Positions 5,164 through 5,229 of a stretch of 5,229 bases of DNA are shown piece after piece. The notes beneath the pieces were generated by a model, which saw only the letters and a program-made list of their open reading frames with translations, was not told the DNA's origin and made no database searches. The position numbers and the translations under genes were made by a program. The DNA is from X23 sp050251575. GTDB taxonomy: Bacteria; Bacillota; Clostridia; SK-Y3. The number at the start of each line of letters is the position of its first letter. Within the stretch, counting starts at the first letter, position 1. Where the stretch lies: assembly GCA_050251575.1 (NCBI GenBank), contig JBFWMP010000180.1:1-5229 (forward strand), in the 5' to 3' direction.

Positions 5164-5229
5164 TGTCATCCTGAGCAGAGCGAAGGATCTGAGACATAGT
5201 AATAAGATTCTTCGCTGCCGCTCAGAATG
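5164..5229. repeat. Large imperfect inverted repeat, probable dispersed intergenic repeat, cut by the window end
   Basis: The left arm 5167-5190 (CATCCTGAGCAGAGCGAAGGATCT in pieces: CATCCTGAGC, AGAGCGAAGGATCT) matches the reverse complement of the right arm 5205-5229, apart from three or four changes and a one-base gap. The loop is 14 nt (5191-5204). The TGTCATCCTGAGC...GAAGGATCT wording resembles a repeat I know from intergenic regions of many unrelated bacteria, where it usually ends with ...CAGAATGACA. The right end lies beyond the window. It begins 45 bp after the DUF4349 stop and may also act as a 3' hairpin. No transposase is seen. Confidence 0.65.

Noticed and set aside
5126..5164. Terminator just after the DUF4349 gene (AAAGT/ACTTT and AACCA/TGGTT hairpins)
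   Set aside because: Both stems have only five pairs and no T-tract follows, so neither can be called a terminator.

Overview
The window looks like chromosomal DNA of a low-GC Gram-positive anaerobe, most likely a member of the Clostridia. The support is the AT-rich sequence, strong AGGAGG-type ribosome binding sites, sigma-A-like promoters, a Thermotoga/Bacillus-type (class 1B) AdoMet decarboxylase, a Firmicutes-style 3D-domain protein and a DUF4349 lipoprotein. The genus cannot be fixed from sequence reading alone; an Alkaliphilus-like organism is a guess. No phage, transposase, CRISPR or toxin-antitoxin genes are present.

Layout, left to right. Positions 1-141 hold no convincing gene but contain a perfect 20-bp inverted repeat (81-124). 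An auxin-efflux-carrier (AEC) family transporter lies on the minus strand (142-1062). It shares a 204-bp promoter region with a divergent DUF445 membrane protein (1267-2184, plus). A perfect 14-bp hairpin (2191-2222) separates DUF445 from the convergent S-adenosylmethionine decarboxylase gene speD (2231-2623, minus). Upstream of speD is a leader of about 130 nt with two copies of a 33-nt structured repeat. A small unrecognised protein (2933-3310, plus) is divergent from speD. It ends at a good bidirectional terminator (3313-3338) facing a membrane-anchored 3D-domain cell-wall protein (3339-3989, minus). That gene has a near-consensus promoter and is divergent from a DUF4349 lipoprotein (4132-5118, plus). 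The window ends inside a large imperfect inverted repeat (5164-5229) resembling a dispersed intergenic repeat seen in many bacteria.

Every gene is its own transcription unit: divergent and convergent pairs alternate and hairpins sit at the convergent junctions, so there is no operon here. The proteins share no pathway; three or four of them are envelope proteins. SpeD makes decarboxylated AdoMet for spermidine synthesis, and no spermidine synthase gene is in view.

The most interesting element is the speD leader. Two 33-nt-spaced units share a core reading GGGCATCNGNTGAACTAAC. Each can fold into a six-pair stem with a 13-nt conserved loop, and a CCCCC tract in the second unit is complementary to the GGGGG of the speD ribosome binding site. 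This looks like a cis-acting regulatory RNA that could control SpeD translation. I do not recognise it as a named riboswitch class, and no ligand can be assigned from the sequence.
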